64,000 nt of DNA from Turnera subulata (Eukaryota; Streptophyta; Magnoliopsida; Malpighiales; Passifloraceae), in NCBI GenBank assembly GCA_028386065.3, contig JAKUCV010001542.1, positions 1 through 64,000 on the forward strand. Direction: 5' to 3'. Every line of letters starts with the position of its first letter. The stretch's first letter is position 1. This document shows, one piece after another, positions 19,789-31,823 of this stretch. Below the pieces are notes generated by a model. It searched no databases. It had not been told where the DNA came from and saw only the letters and a list, made by a program, of their open reading frames with translations. The translations under genes were made by a program, and so were the position numbers.

Positions 19789-22360
19789 ATATGAGCCCTA
19801 TGGATCCAACCGAGAGATGATGCACAACTACCTGCTGAAGTGTCTGTGTCTGAACTCCGAGTCTAAGATAAAGTGAGAATAGCACGCTAACTAAGGTCTG
19901 AAAAAAAAAAAACAACGGTGGCGATTATGTGAGTCGCCTACTCCGTGATCATTAAAAGTCTAAGTATACATGAAAGTGAAGACATGCTCGTAGGGTGAGT
20001 AGTTCACGAGCGCAAGTACAACATACAAGCAATATCAGAATCACATACCAACATATAGACATCTTAATGTGTTATTGTCTTTATGATTTAGTTACAATGC
20101 ATTTTATTACTATTATTATATTTATTACGGGCCCTCTACTGTGAGTCAAGTCTCAGTAGTGCATCTGATCAGGTCCGGGTGTGAAACCCATGTGTCGAAC
20201 CTCAGAAGGGGTAGATACTGAGGTCTAAAACCACCGATAAATCTCAAGTGGTCGCTAGCTACCTGAGGGTGCACTCAGACACACCTAAGTGGTGCAAATC
20301 TTCAAGGGGTGCACCTACATCCCCTGGGATACCATGCTAAACAGCATAAAGTGACCCGAGGGTACCCAACCCTCCCTCGGGGCTACCAGCCGACTCCACA
20401 GTAGAATTAATATTTTATTCTTAATTACACTTTTATATCTCTATTGAAATACATTATATTTTCCAGGGATGTGTGAATTCTATGTGTTTTGTTTCATCCG
20501 GGCCTTCGGCCCATAACCACACACTATCACCAAAACATAATACATGTTATTTTCAATAACGATTCCTCATATAGAAATTAGGCATGTGAGAACAATCAGG
20601 TATACAATTCCAATCCGCATGTAGCAAACAAGGCAAGTAAACAAACAAACCATACCAACTTGCATGCACAAAACATATATAAAAAGACTTGTAATGTCAC
20701 CTCAAAAATGCAGATTATGACTTCTCCCCGATCTGAGTCTATAGCTCCAGAGGTATCTCCCGTGCCTGAACACCGGTACATAATATAATCACTAAACCAA
20801 ATTTTTTTTTAGAAGTAAAAACGTGTATGCGTGCTAAAGGTGTGCTCCAATCGAGTAACTCCCGACCCTAACTATCCGATTGTAGGATTTCCGATTTAAG
20901 CCCAAAAGAATATTTTCTTATCAATAGCTCCAAAGAAAAGGATTCTATGGTTCACCGATCTAAGTCCATAAACAATTCTCGGGCCTAAAGCCCACTAAAT
21001 CCTTAATCACGAATTCCGGGCCGAGGGCCCACTTCCTTAAGTCTATATTAATCGATTATGGATTTGGGCTTCGAGTCCATTCTTAATGTCTGTAAATTTA
21101 ATTATCCGTGACTAGGCCTCAAGTCCATATCTCAAATCCATCCTAGCTTTATAATGAGATTAATGGGCCTGGGCTCGGTTTTTCCCTAAAAACCGTTCTA
21201 AGGTTGTTTCCGAACCCAAGGGTTGATCGGCCCGTGATTCTATTCGTGTCGGTAAGTTCTCCTGGCCACACACTCTAACTCTCCGCTCTCGGTAATCCAC
21301 TACATTACTTGATACTTGAATGTGTATAACGTTGAAGAATTCAATATTTAAGTACAAGGCAAAACCGAGACAAAACATAGGTAATTACCGTCTAGCAGTC
21401 GTAAAACGACAATATACTCCGCAGGACAGAACCCGAGCCTTCGCCAAAAAATTCCCGAGCCCTCGCTGGAACAGTACGTGCTCGCCGGATTTCGGTCACC
21501 TCGCCGAAATTTCACCCAAAATTGCCATCATCCAAACAACGTGATCCATCAACTAATTCAACCACATAGCAACCGAACACTACATGAATGAACCGTCACA
21601 GGAAGGAAAGTAGCCGGAATTGCTTACCGGAGGACAACCCAGCACAAGCCAGCTCTGGGTCTATACTTCCACGTGACTGGTCGCGTCACCCGAGTCCAAG
21701 AACGCGAGCTGCAACTCTTGCCCGAACCAGTCCCGAGCTTTGCAACTCTCCCTGCAGAACTCTGTAGTCCCGACCCCGAGAACAGCACTGCCGAGCCACC
21801 AAATCGGCAAGGTTCATCCACCAAGTGAAGCCAAGCCATCACACACCGCCACCACCAGACACAATGCCACCCAATTAAAGCCAATCCAAGGAGGTAAACT
21901 GAGGGAGAAGGCGGAAGGGACGTCGCTTACCAGTGAGGACGCGAATCGTCTTGGACTCGCCTCGAGTTCCCCGTAGTCGGTCCCTGGCTAGCGTGCTCGT
22001 TTCCGACCTCGGTGCAGCTAGGAGTTGCCTACCTAGCTCGTGGATGCAGCGGTGACAAGCGAAGGAGATGATGACCGACGACGGCGTGAAGGAAAGAGGA
22101 GAAGGGGGGTGGAAAGAAATCGAAAAGAGAAGACGAAGAAGAAGAAGAAGAGATTGGAAAAGAAAAGGGAGAGGTGGTGGGGTATCATGCTGTTGACGGC
22201 ATGATTGAAGGCAGAACGTGGGAGACAAAACCGTTGGCAGCGGCGGCAGAGTGGAAAAGAAACGGGAAGGAAGAAAAAGAAAAGGGAAGGAGAAAAGAAA
22301 AAAAAGAAAAAGAAGAGGGGAAAGAGGGGCGCGCGCCTGTGCTGGGCTTGACCTAGCCAG

Positions 22361-22380
22361 CCAGACGACGTGTCGTCTGG
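22361..22380. repeat. 20-bp palindrome present in one LTR only
   Basis: The sequence ccagacgacgtgtcgtctgg has 9-bp perfect arms around GT. The flanks cagccag and ttggctgg extend the pairing imperfectly. The left LTR lacks it (about 15,343), reading straight from ccagccag to ggtcaaccc. Confidence 0.7.
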
Positions 22381-22623
22381 TTTGGCTGGGCCAACCCGCC
22401 AGGTTGACTTTTTTTTTTTCCAAAACCTAAAAAGACGTAGTTTAAACCAAAACTACGATAAACGTCGTGTTCCATCCCGAAACGCCTTTTAGGTCCGACA
22501 AAGCTCAAAAGCTACACATTATCATTTATAGTTAATAAATCCAATGGAAAATAAATTAATTTTATTTCCATTTCCGAAATCCAAAATTCTTGTAAATCAA
22601 AAGCGAAAAACCGGGGCGTTACA

Positions 22624-23110
22624 ACTGCTGACAAGTGTCAAACTCCCAAGAGTACAAAGCTCTCTCCCATGCAGAAGAGACAAATATCCACGTTGATACA
22701 CCTCCTGTAGAGTTGCATTCCGAAACTTGGAAATTCGAAATAGCCGTGGATGAGCATCCTTTAAACAACCTAGTATAGACCAAGTATCCTCCCAGAAACA
22801 AATCCTATCCCCATTACCAACGGATAAGACAACCCCTTGATACAAAGGCAGACCAGAAAACCCCTCATAATCACTGCTATGGAGAATATTTTTCCAAATT
22901 GGAGAAGTCCGAGTAGCGTTGAAAAAAGGAGTGAAAGGACTCCCCGGTACTCCACACTTCGCATGTAAAAGTGACCTCCACAAAGAGCCACCACGGTGAT
23001 GATATTTCCAAAGCCACTTAAACAATAATGCCTGATTCTTCAGTAGCAAATTGTCTACTCCCAAACCACCATGCTCCTTAGGTTTTGCTACTTTATCCCA
23101 GGCTATGAGA
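22624..23110 (-). pseudogene. LINE2 ORF2 fragment upstream of element T
   Basis: The minus strand reads as the thumb region after the reverse transcriptase of a plant L1: GGLGVDNLLLKNQALLFKWL, then SLWRSLLHAKCG, then GNGDRICFWEDTW. The latter matches the usual GDG...FWEDNW motif. The frame is open for 155 codons up to the insertion of T and continues after it at 12,428. The start of the LINE copy at 23,110 is a truncation point, not a real 5' end. Confidence 0.85.
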
Positions 23111-23125
23111 TTTCCATGTTTTTTC

Positions 23126-24080
23126 TATTTTTAATTCATTCACATGGCCTTTCTGACGCATTTGGGCATGCAAAAGGGGATCAACTCGATACCCAGATCC
23201 AACAGCGAGCGAGGAGAAAGTAGTTGTGGTTGAAGGTGAAGAGGTGGAGGACCAATCTGCATCGCGCTGCTTGGTTGCCAGACTTTGGACGGAACGCCTT
23301 TTTAACACAAAGGCATTTATGAGCGTGATGAAACTGGTCTAGTGCCCGACTCACAGATTGGAGGCTTCCAGATTGAAAAAAACTTATTTGTGTTTCAGTT
23401 TTACCATGGGAGGGATAAACAAAGAGTGCAAGATCAAGAACCTTAAAATTTTGATTACCAAGTGATTTTGCTAAAAGATGTAACTGGTCTAGAACAGCCG
23501 ACCATCATCCATTATCCAACTCTTCCATGCCCCCTTATGGGTAAGAACTTATGATATTCCACTCAACCAACATACTGAGAAGACGGTTCCAGAACTAGCA
23601 ACGAAGATTGGTTGTTTGTTGATCCTGGAAGTGAATTGTAACCTTAAACGGGGTAAGTATATTCGGTTTAGGTTATTGTTTGATGTATGTAGGGCCCTAA
23701 ATCGGGGATTTTTCTTATCAGTTAAGCATGGAGATCCAATATGGATTTATTTTAAGTAGGAAAGACTCCCTCTCTTTTGTTTCTTTTGTGGCTCCCTGGG
23801 TCATGTAGACCGTGACTGTATGGATAACAAGAAGGATGAATATTAGCTCTCAAATATGGCATATGGTGATTGGCTGTGGGCATCCCCAAAATAGAAAAAC
23901 CCTAACCGTGGCTTCCTGGAGGAAAGCAATGAGGGGTCGCATGACAACTAGTTTTCAGGCCTCGCCAAGAAAAGGTGGGTCTATTAATCCCAGCCATAAC
24001 CATACTTCTCAATCTCACGATGCGAGCACCAACTCGAGAGGTTTACAGCATTGGTTGGCCATTAAACTGCAGGCTAAAGG
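23126..24080 (+). pseudogene. LINE3 ORF1 5' part: DUF4283 and CCHC knuckle
   Basis: A decayed plus-strand ORF1 of a plant L1. It starts with the acidic lead EEKVVVVEGEEVED near 23,210, then CLVARLWTERLFNTKAF, then NLFVFQFYHGRDKQRVQ. This is the DUF4283 pattern found in ORF1 of plant L1 elements. After YERLPLF comes a zinc knuckle CFFCGSLGHVDRDC (23,778-23,819, C-x2-C-x4-H-x4-C), which binds the LINE RNA. A TAG replaces the Trp expected near 23,340, and a frameshift follows. The ORF is cut at 24,080 by copia beta and continues at 29,561. The sequence between the LINE2 duplication and 23,200 may be its 5' leader. Confidence 0.8.
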
Positions 24081-24678
24081 TGTTGGTGAGTGGGTCCCTC
24101 CTCATTGTGGGGCCCACCACTAGTATTAATGGAGCACTAATTGCTATTAGTGGAGCAGTTAGTGGAGCACTAAGTGTTTTGCAGATTAGTCCCTGAAGTT
24201 CTTGGTTTCTACAAATTGGTCCCTGACGAGATGCCTATAAATAGGCTTCTCATTTGCTCTTCAAAGCATCCCATTCATTCACAACAAGAGTGAATAAGAG
24301 AAGAGAGTGAGAGATAGAGAGAGTGTTGGAAGGAGGGAAGAAATTTAGGAATCCCCTCTTAAATTAGGGAGTGACAAAATAGTGAGGAAAAATACCTTAG
24401 GGGTATTTTTGACAATCACTTGGGAAACACCTTATGAGACACTATTTTGGGTAGAACTCTAGGTTGATTATACCCCTAAAATTTAGAAGAGTCTCTCTTG
24501 TAAGCCTACTATTTTTATAGTGGAAGTTTTTCCGGTGGGATCGGGATTGTGGACGTAGCCCGGTATTTGGGTGAACCACGTTAAATACTGTGTGTCATTT
24601 ATCTCTTTTTGTCCTCCACTTGTTTACTTCCTTGTGAAGTGATATTATTTCCGCATGATAGTGCCACCGGGCCCAACA
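24081..24678 (+). mobile_element. Copia beta 5' LTR
   Basis: It begins tgttggtgagtgggt and ends ccgggcccaaca. A TATA-like tgcctataaataggc lies near 24,230. The LTR matches 28,932-29,555 closely, with scattered substitutions. Confidence 0.9.
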
Positions 24679-24697
24679 ACTTGTAGCGGAGCAGAAG
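24679..24697 (+). other. Copia beta PBS-like site
   Basis: The sequence acttgtagcggagcagaag follows the LTR directly and resembles the initiator tRNA-Met PBS with mismatches. Confidence 0.4.
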
Positions 24698-24955
24698 GTT
24701 CGTGCTTTGTCAAGTGCAAGGTTGTGAATTAATACACTGTGCTAGTAAGTCCTGTCTAGGAGACTGGGTTTTAAGTGAACCTTTGTTCCTCCAGTCTTTC
24801 CTGGGGATTTATCTTGGAATGATAATTCTGTCTTAGGAGATCGGCTAGGCCATCTTTCCTGGGAATTATCGAATCAGTTCAATTCACTACTTGTACGGGC
24901 ACTATTCACCGCAAGGAGTTTCCCAGATCAAGGAGCTAGTCAGTCTTTGATCCAG

Positions 24956-27900
24956 ATGGAGGCAAGGATAAACAAGATGATTACTCTAGACGACACTAAT
25001 TGCCACTTATGGAGAGACAAGATGAAGGATCTCCTATTCGTGACGAAGATGCATTTACCGGTGTTCAGTATGGTAAAACCTGAAGAAAAGTCAGACGAGA
25101 AGTGGTAGTTTGAACACATCCAAGTCTGCGGTTATATACGGCAATTTGTTGAGAATAATGTTTACAACCATGTTTCTGGCATTGAGCATGCTAGAACACT
25201 GTGGGAAAAGCTCGAAGAATTATATGCCTCAAAGACAGGGAACAACAAGCTATTTTACTTGACGAAGCTGATGCAAGTAAAATACCAAGAAGGCAAAATG
25301 GTTGCAGATCACCTTAATGAGATGCAAGGGATCGTAGACCAACTGTCTAGCATGGGCATAAAATTCGACGATGAGGTGCTTGCTCTTATGGTCTTGGCGA
25401 CACTCCCAGATTCATGGGAAACCTTGAAGGTTTCAATCACAAACTCTGCATCTAACGGTGTCGTGAGTATGGCAACCATCAAAAGTGGCATTCTGAATGA
25501 AGAGATGAGACGAAGAACACAAGGCTCGTCTTCTTCACAGTCAGAGGTCTTAGCTATAGTGACGAGGGGAAGAAGTCAGAACAAAGGTCAAAGTAGCAGA
25601 GACAAGAGCAGGGGTAAATCCATCAAGTTCGCCAATGTTGAGTGCCATCACTGCAAGAAGAAGGGCCACATCAAGAAATTCTGCCGACTCTTCAAGAAAG
25701 AACAGAAGAAGAATAAAGGCAAAGATGTGAAGAAAGAAGAAAGCAGTGATGATGAAGCGAATTCTCTTGGAGAATTCAATGTTGTCTGTGATGATGATAT
25801 CATCAACCTTACTATCCAAGAGTCAAGCTGGGTAGTTGATAGTGGTGCTACTGTTCATGCTACACCACGGAGAGAACTCTTCTCTTCTTACACTCCTGGT
25901 AATTTTGGGACTGTAAGAATGGGAAATGATAAATTCTCAATGGTCGTCGGCAAAGGAGATGTTTGCCTAGAGACCATGAACGGGATGAAGCTGATTTTGA
26001 AGGATGTCAGGCATATTCCAGATATGCGTCTGAATCTAATCTCTGTTGATAAGCTCGACGAGGAAGGTTTTTGTAATACCTTCTAAAATGGTCAATGGAA
26101 GCTCACCAAAGGCTCGTTAGTGGTGGCACGAGGTACAAAGGTGTCAAAGTTGTACATGATCCAGGCAAAGGTTCCTCAGCATGATGTAAATGTTGTGGAG
26201 AACGATAGCCAAGTTCAGCTGTGGCACAGACGCCTTGGACACATGGGTGAAAAGTCAATGGTGAAGCTGGTTAAGAAGAATGTTCTGTCAGGATTGAACC
26301 AAATCCAGCTGAAGAAGTGCAGTCACTGTCTAGCTGGTAAGCAAAATAGAGTTTCTTTCAAGAGCTTTCCTCCTTCTAGAAAGAAATATGTGCTAGAACT
26401 GGTACACTCAGATCTCTGCGGGCCTTTCAACAAGTCCCTTGGTGGTGCCCAGTATTTTGTGACCTTCATTGATGATCACTCACGGAAAACCTGGGCTTAC
26501 ACATTGAAGTCTAAAGATCAAGTGTTGTCAGTCTTCAAGCAGTTTCTAACTATGGTGGAAAGGGAAATAGGAAAGAAGCTGAAGTGCATCCGGATAGAAG
26601 AGCATGGTATTCGGCATCAGTTTACTCCACCCAAAACTCCACAGTTGAATGGCCTAGCTGAGAGGATGAACAGAACTTTGATTGAGAGAACAAGATGCTT
26701 ACTCTCTCACTCGAAGTTACCACAGGTCTTTTGGGGTGAAGCACTACTCACAGCGACTTATGTGCAGAACCATTCACCTTGTGTCCCTCTTCAGTATGAG
26801 GCTCCAGAGAAGGTGTGGTCAGGAAGGGACATTTCCTATGATCACCTACGAGTGTTTGGGTGTAAAGTTCATGTTCACATCCCCAAGGATGAAAGAAGCA
26901 AACTAGATGCCAAGACAAGGCAGTGTGTATTCATCGGTTATGGCCAAGACATGTTTGGCTATAGGCTTTCTGATCCATTAGAGAAGAAGCTTATCAGGAG
27001 TCGAGATGTTGTCTTTATGAAGGATCAGACCATAGAAGACATTGACAAAGCAGAGAAGCCTAGTAATGATCTAGAGGAGTTTCAGTTACCTCCAGTAGAG
27101 ACGCCGAGACAAGTTGGAGATGATGTTCAGGATATTCATCCTGAAATTCCAGATGATCCTGCTGAAGATGAGCCAGCAGATGCTATTGAAGATGATGGCA
27201 ATGATGATGCAGCTAATGATGATTCAGCTAGTGATGACCCTTCTCCGCCATCAAGTGATTCTCCTTATCGCACAAGGTCCGGAAGAGCCGTGCAACCCTC
27301 TACTAGGTACTCTCCAAACGAGTATTCATTACTCACTGATGGGGGAGAGCCAGAAAGCTATGATGAAGCTGTTAGTGATGAGCATAAGGAGAAGTGGATT
27401 CAAGCCATGCGAGAAGATATGAAATCCTTATATGAGAACAAGACATTTGAACTGGTGAAGCTGCCTAAAGGCAAGAGAGCTTTGAAAAACAAGTGGGTGT
27501 TCAGGATCAAGCATGAAGAGCACAGTCCACTTCCAAGATTCAAAGCAAGATTAGTTGTCAAAGGTTTCAGTCAAAGGAAAGGGATTGTGTTTGATGAAAT
27601 CTACTCACCCGTGGTAAAGATGACCTCAATCCGCACAGTGCTGGGATTAGCTGAGAGTCTTAACCTAGAGGTTGAACAGATGGATGTTAAAACAGCCTTC
27701 CTACATGGTGATTTAGAAGAAGAGATATACATGGAGTAGCCAAAGGGTTTCCAGCGGAAAGGAAAAGAGGATTACGTTTGTAGATTGAGGAAGAGCCTTT
27801 ACGGCTTAAAACAAGCCCCAAAATAGTGGTACAAGAAGTTTGAGTCGGTGATGGGGCAACAGGAATACAAGAAGACTACTTCAGACCACTGTGTGTTCGT

Positions 27901-28915
27901 TCAGAAATTTTCTGACGATGACTTCATCATCCTATTGCTCTATGTGGATGATATGCTGATTGTTGGCCAGAATGTCTCCAGAATCAACAGCTTGAAAGCA
28001 CAACTAAGCAAGTTTTTCGCCATGAAAAACTTGGGGTCAGCAAAACAAATTCTCGGGATGAGAATTTTTCGAGATCGACAAGCCAAGAAGATATGGTTGT
28101 CTTAGGAGAAGTACATTGAGAATGTGCTTCAGAGGTTCAACATGGATAAGGCTAAAGCAGTCAGCTGTCCTCTTGCTAACTTCTTTAGACTAAGTTCTGA
28201 GCAGAGTCCATCTACGGATGAGGAGAAGAAAGTGATGGAGCGGATTCCATATGCCTCAGTAGTGGGAAGCTTGATGTATGCCATGGTATGTACCCGACCA
28301 GACATTGCTCATACAGTCGGAGTGGTTAGCCGATACCTTTCGAATCCTGGTAAAGAGCATTGGAATGCTGTCAAGTGGATTCTCAGGTATCTTCGAGGAA
28401 CTTCCAAAATGTGTCTATGTTTTGGAGAAGACAAGCTAGTCCTGGTTAGATACATTGATGCAGATATGGCTGGTGATGTTAGTTCCAGAAAATCTACATC
28501 AGGATACCTGATTAATTTTTCAGGGGGAGCTGTGTCATGGCAATCAAGGCTACAGAAGTGTCTTGCTCTGTCAACTACAGAAGCTGAGTTTATTGCAGCA
28601 ACGGAAGCATGTAAGGAGTTGTTGTGAATGAAGAAGTTCTTAACTGAACTTGGTTTTTCGCAAGACAGTTATCAGCTATTCTGTGATAGTCAAAGTGCTA
28701 TCCATCTTGCGAAGAATGCCTCATTTCATTCCAGATCGAAACATATAGATGTGAGATACAACTGCATCAGGGATGTGCTAGAGAAGAAGCAATTACAACT
28801 CGAGAAGATCCATACAGAAGAGAATGGATCTGACATGCTGACAAAGACACTTCCAAGAGGGAAGTTTGAATATTGCCGTGAAGCTGCCGGACTGGTGGAT
28901 CCTCCCAACATGTAG
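24956..28915 (+). pseudogene. Copia beta gag-pol, one frame with six stops
   Basis: A single frame of 1,320 codons without any frameshift, broken by stops at 25,106 (TAG), 26,084 (TAA), 27,737, 27,824 and 28,103 (TAG) and 28,625 (TGA). Domains in order: gag (YLTKLMQVKYQEGKMVADH); CCHC knuckle CHHCKKKGHIKKFC at about 25,650; protease VVDSGATVHATP (DSG); pre-integrase LWHRRLGHMGEKSM; integrase HSDLCGP, DDHSRKTWAY and LNGLAERMNRT; RT FKARLVVKGFSQ, MDVKTAFLHG, LYVDDMLIVG; RNase H YIDADMAGD to KHIDVRYNCIRD. In the integrase, the segment around the second catalytic Asp (DNGGEY) is missing between KLKCIR and EEHGIRHQ, an in-frame deletion, so the enzyme is inactive apart from the stops. Four of the six stops are TAG, three of them where Gln is expected. 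Confidence 0.93.
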
Positions 28916-28917
28916 TC

Positions 28918-28931
28918 GGAAGGGGGAGAAT
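28918..28931 (+). other. Copia beta polypurine tract
   Basis: The run ggaagggggagaat ends directly at the TGTTGG start of the 3' LTR. Confidence 0.85.
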
Positions 28932-29555
28932 TGTTGGTGAGTGGGTTCCTCCTCATTGTGGGGCCCACCATTAGCATTAATGGAGCACTAATTGCTATTA
29001 GTGGAGCAGTTAGTGGAGCATTAAGTGTTTTGCAGATTAGTCCCTAAAGTTCTTTGTTTCTGCAAATTGGTCCCTGACGAGATGCCTATAAAGAGGCTTC
29101 TCATTTGCTCTTCAAAGCATCCCATTCATTCGCAACAAGAGTGAATAAGAGAAGAGAGTGAGAGATAGAGAGAGTGTTGGAAGGAGGGAAGAAATTTAGG
29201 AGAAAATATTCCTTAATATTTTCTCAAATCCCCTCTTAAATTAGGGAGTGACAAAATAGTGAGGAAAAATACCTTAGGGGTATTTTTGACAAACACTTGA
29301 GAATCACCTTGTGAGACACTATTTTGGGTAGAACTCTAGGTTGATTATACCCCTAAAATTTAGGAAATTCTCTCTTGTAAGCCTACTATTTTTATAGTGG
29401 AAGTTTTTCCGGTGGGATCGGGACTGTGGACGTAGCCCGGTATTTGGGTGAACCACGTTAAATACTGTGTGTCATTTATCTCTTTTTGCCCTCCACTTGT
29501 TTATTTCCTTGTGAAATGATATTATTTCCGCATGATAGTGCCACCGGGCTCAACA
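28932..29555 (+). mobile_element. Copia beta 3' LTR
   Basis: It matches the 5' LTR except for scattered substitutions and about 27 extra bases (gagaaaatattccttaatat and on) near 29,205. It is followed by the TSD aaagg. Confidence 0.9.
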
Positions 29556-29560
29556 AAAGG

Positions 29561-31818
29561 AAAATCCCATGCAATAGAGAATGCGAGAGCCTAGTAAACG
29601 CGAAGGAAATGTTGCAGGATGTTTTGGAGAGGATGAGCTTAATTGGCCTCATGTCGGGGGATTGTTTGGAGAGACACAATCCAATGGGGTATGGGAAACA
29701 GTCTCTGGTCCAGAAAACTCTAAATAATAATACCCCTGAGTTGTCCAATACTCCCTCACTAGAAGTAGTTATTCCTAGGGCGATGGTTGTACTACATGAC
29801 CCTCTAATCAAGAACTCTAATCCGACTCTGTTAGAGGAAAATCTCACTTCGATTCTAGTTTTTTCATTGGAACAGATACCAATGAGTTCTCTCCCTAATT
29901 CCTTGTCCAAGAAGAGAACTGGTCCGAAGCAGAGAAAGATAGGGGTAAACATTACTGAAATGCAGGATGGAGTTAGTTCAAAGGGTGGGGGTGGGGAATC
30001 TAAGACTTAGATAAGTTCCGGCAAGAAGTTGGGCGGGGTTAAGCATGGGAAAACATGGAAGAGAAGGGCTCGAACCGCCGACTTCTCCTATATTCCCCCT
30101 ATTGAACTGGTCCTATCCTAGAGGAAGATGCTACCTTTAGATGATCAGGTGGAAGAAATGGACAAAGACCAAGGTGGAAAACGCAGGAAAGATGTGGACA
30201 AAGATTCTGGGGATTCGGATGATGTTGTAGGAGTGGAGTCTAATTTTGCCGGTAGAGACTGCTATGCAGTCTTGCCCACCACCATGAGTCTCTTATTTTA
30301 GAACTGTCATGGTTTAGGAGATCGACGAGCTGTATCCCTTCCTTGCAAGCTTATCCAGCTTGAAAATTCCCTTTTGGTTCTCCTTTTGGAGACCAAACTG
30401 AAGGTAAAGGAGGCAGAGAAAATTCAGAGGATAATTCGGTGGGAGGGGATGTTAGCATGGAATTCTAAAGGTGAGGGGAGACATTAGAATGGTGGACTAC
30501 CTATGTTATGGAGGGCGGACCTTGGTGTCTCATTACTCTTTTATAATCTTCATCACATTGATGTGAAGCTTGTTGGGATTGGCAATGTTGATAAATGGAG
30601 AATCACGGGCATCTATGGATGACTAATGGCAACGGAGAAATGGAGATTTTGGAACTACTCAATTCACTAAAAGCGGTGAATGAGCTACCTTAGTGGGGGG
30701 AAGGGGGATTTCAACGAAATCCTTTACCAACATGAGAAGAATGGAGGAGCTCCCTGCAATGTCAACCACATGCAGGCTTTTATGGAGTCACTTTCTTTTT
30801 TCCAACTCAGTGACTTGGGGTACAGAGGCTGCGCTTATACATGGATTCACGGGGAAGACTTGGATGCCATTGAGGAAAGACTAGACAAATTTGTGCATTC
30901 TGCAACATGGATCAGTGCTTTTTATGAGGGTTTTGTCAAACACATGCCCAGACAGTAATCGAACCATGCTCCTCTAAAGCTTGTGTTTCGGCATACGCCT
31001 TATATTATTGGTCCAAAAGTACACTCTTTCATTTTGAATTTATGTGGGCCCTAGATAATGGTGTGCTGACACTATGGAGCAGGTATAGACTCCATACCTG
31101 GCTCTCAATCCTTGCCAAAGGCTACTATCGAAGCTTGAAAACTGTAGTGAGTCACTACAAAATAGAGAAAGGAAAATTTTGGCCAGGTCATGAAATATAT
31201 TTAGGTCAAACGACTACAACTAGAGAAGCTTGATGCTCAGCCCCAATCGGAGAGTGTGGTTCAATGCTCTATATTCTTAACTTGAGAGATAGATGAGCTG
31301 AATGCCAAAGAAGAAGCCAAGTAGGCAGAGAGATTACGTGTTACATGGCTCCAAGAAGGTGACATGAATACCAAATATTTCTTCAATAAAGCCAACAAGA
31401 GAAAGAAAACTAATTCTACTCGACGGATTAAGAATCAAGACGGGATCTAGGAGGACAAGCAGGAGGGAATTTCCAAATCATATGAAGTTCTTAATTTTAT
31501 TACCCCTTGGGATACCGCTGAGATGATCGCTCACCTGAATCAGCCTTACACTTAGGAAGAGGTATACCTAGCTCTCTGTCAAATGCACCTTGCTAAAGCC
31601 CCTGGACTGGTTTCTCCCGATGTTCGTTCAACGATATTGGCAATGGGTGGGTGATGATGTATGTGGAATGGTGCTTGATGTATTAAACAATGGTGCTAAT
31701 CCCACCTTTTTCAGCCACACATATGTTGCTCTGATCCGCAAGATCAAAAATCCCAAACTGTGCAATTAGTTTAGGCCCATAAGCCTTTGTAATGTAGTTT
31801 TCAAGCTCATTACAAAGA
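29561..31818 (+). pseudogene. LINE3 middle part: ORF1 tail, endonuclease, RT start
   Basis: Continuation of LINE3 after copia beta. A Lys/Ser-rich ORF1 tail runs to about 30,120. ORF2 starts near 30,284 with NCHGLGDRRAV, where TAG stands for the Trp of FWNCRG. The EEP endonuclease follows: LLLETK, GDFNEI near 30,706, DLGYRGCAYTW, RLDKFVHSATW, and SNHAPL (about 30,960), which carries the catalytic His. The reverse transcriptase begins near 31,500 (LCQMHLAKAPG, then FRPISLCNVVFKLITK). The RT frame is cut at 31,818 by element A and resumes at 62,034. Many stops and frameshifts are present, so this is an old copy. Confidence 0.88.
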
Positions 31819-31823
31819 CCCAA

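Larger units (their letters stand above)
12429..22623 (-). mobile_element. Element T: non-autonomous long-LTR gypsy (Tekay/Del-like)
   Basis: Two LTRs of 3154 and 3227 bases, both TG...CA, enclose 3.8 kb of internal DNA. TSD-like flanks are gctgc (12,424-12,428) and actgc (22,624-22,628). The sense strand is minus: PBS-like site, then gag, then the PPT. Protease, RT, RNase H and integrase are absent. The sense-strand phrase at the pol end (AATTTCGAGGACAAAATTCTTTTAAGG) and the long LTRs point to a Tekay/Del-type chromovirus ancestor; this lineage call is inference. It inserted into LINE2. Confidence 0.8.
19397..22623 (-). mobile_element. Element T right LTR (5' LTR)
   Basis: It matches the left LTR from tgtaaaagccagtatccc to ccggggcgttaca. 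Two large differences stand out: the duplicated 59-mer around the N at 19,729, and a palindromic insertion near 22,361. The short frames inside are shared with the other LTR and are not genes. Confidence 0.9.
11622..23110 (-). mobile_element. LINE2: 5'-truncated L1 retrotransposon, split by element T
   Basis: A minus-strand non-LTR retrotransposon of about 1.3 kb once the nested gypsy element (12,429-22,623) is removed. Its 3' end has a poly(A) tail (T run at 11,622-11,631) preceded in the sense direction by AATAAAGAAC, a usual plant L1 terminus. Only the end of ORF2 is present, the common result of incomplete target-primed reverse transcription. The near-identical 15-bp flanks at 11,607 and 23,111 support one insertion event. 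Confidence 0.8.
24081..29555 (+). mobile_element. Copia beta retrotransposon (Tork/Tnt1-like)
   Basis: LTRs at 24,081-24,678 and 28,932-29,555 (both TGTTGG...CAACA) enclose a gag-pol frame. The 5-bp TSD AAAGG is perfect (24,076-24,080 and 29,556-29,560), and removing the element rejoins LINE3 ORF1. The right LTR has about 27 extra bases near 29,205. The protein resembles the Tork/Tnt1 group by eye. Confidence 0.95.

Noticed and set aside
14290..22430. Pairs of frames repeated at 7-kb distance (for example 14,290-14,526 and 21,320-21,544)
   Set aside because: They lie at the same positions of the two LTRs of element T and have no family resemblance; a duplicated LTR explains the repeat.
29476..29952. 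158-codon minus-strand frame
   Set aside because: It overlaps the copia beta LTR end and is antisense to the LINE3 ORF1 tail; no motif.
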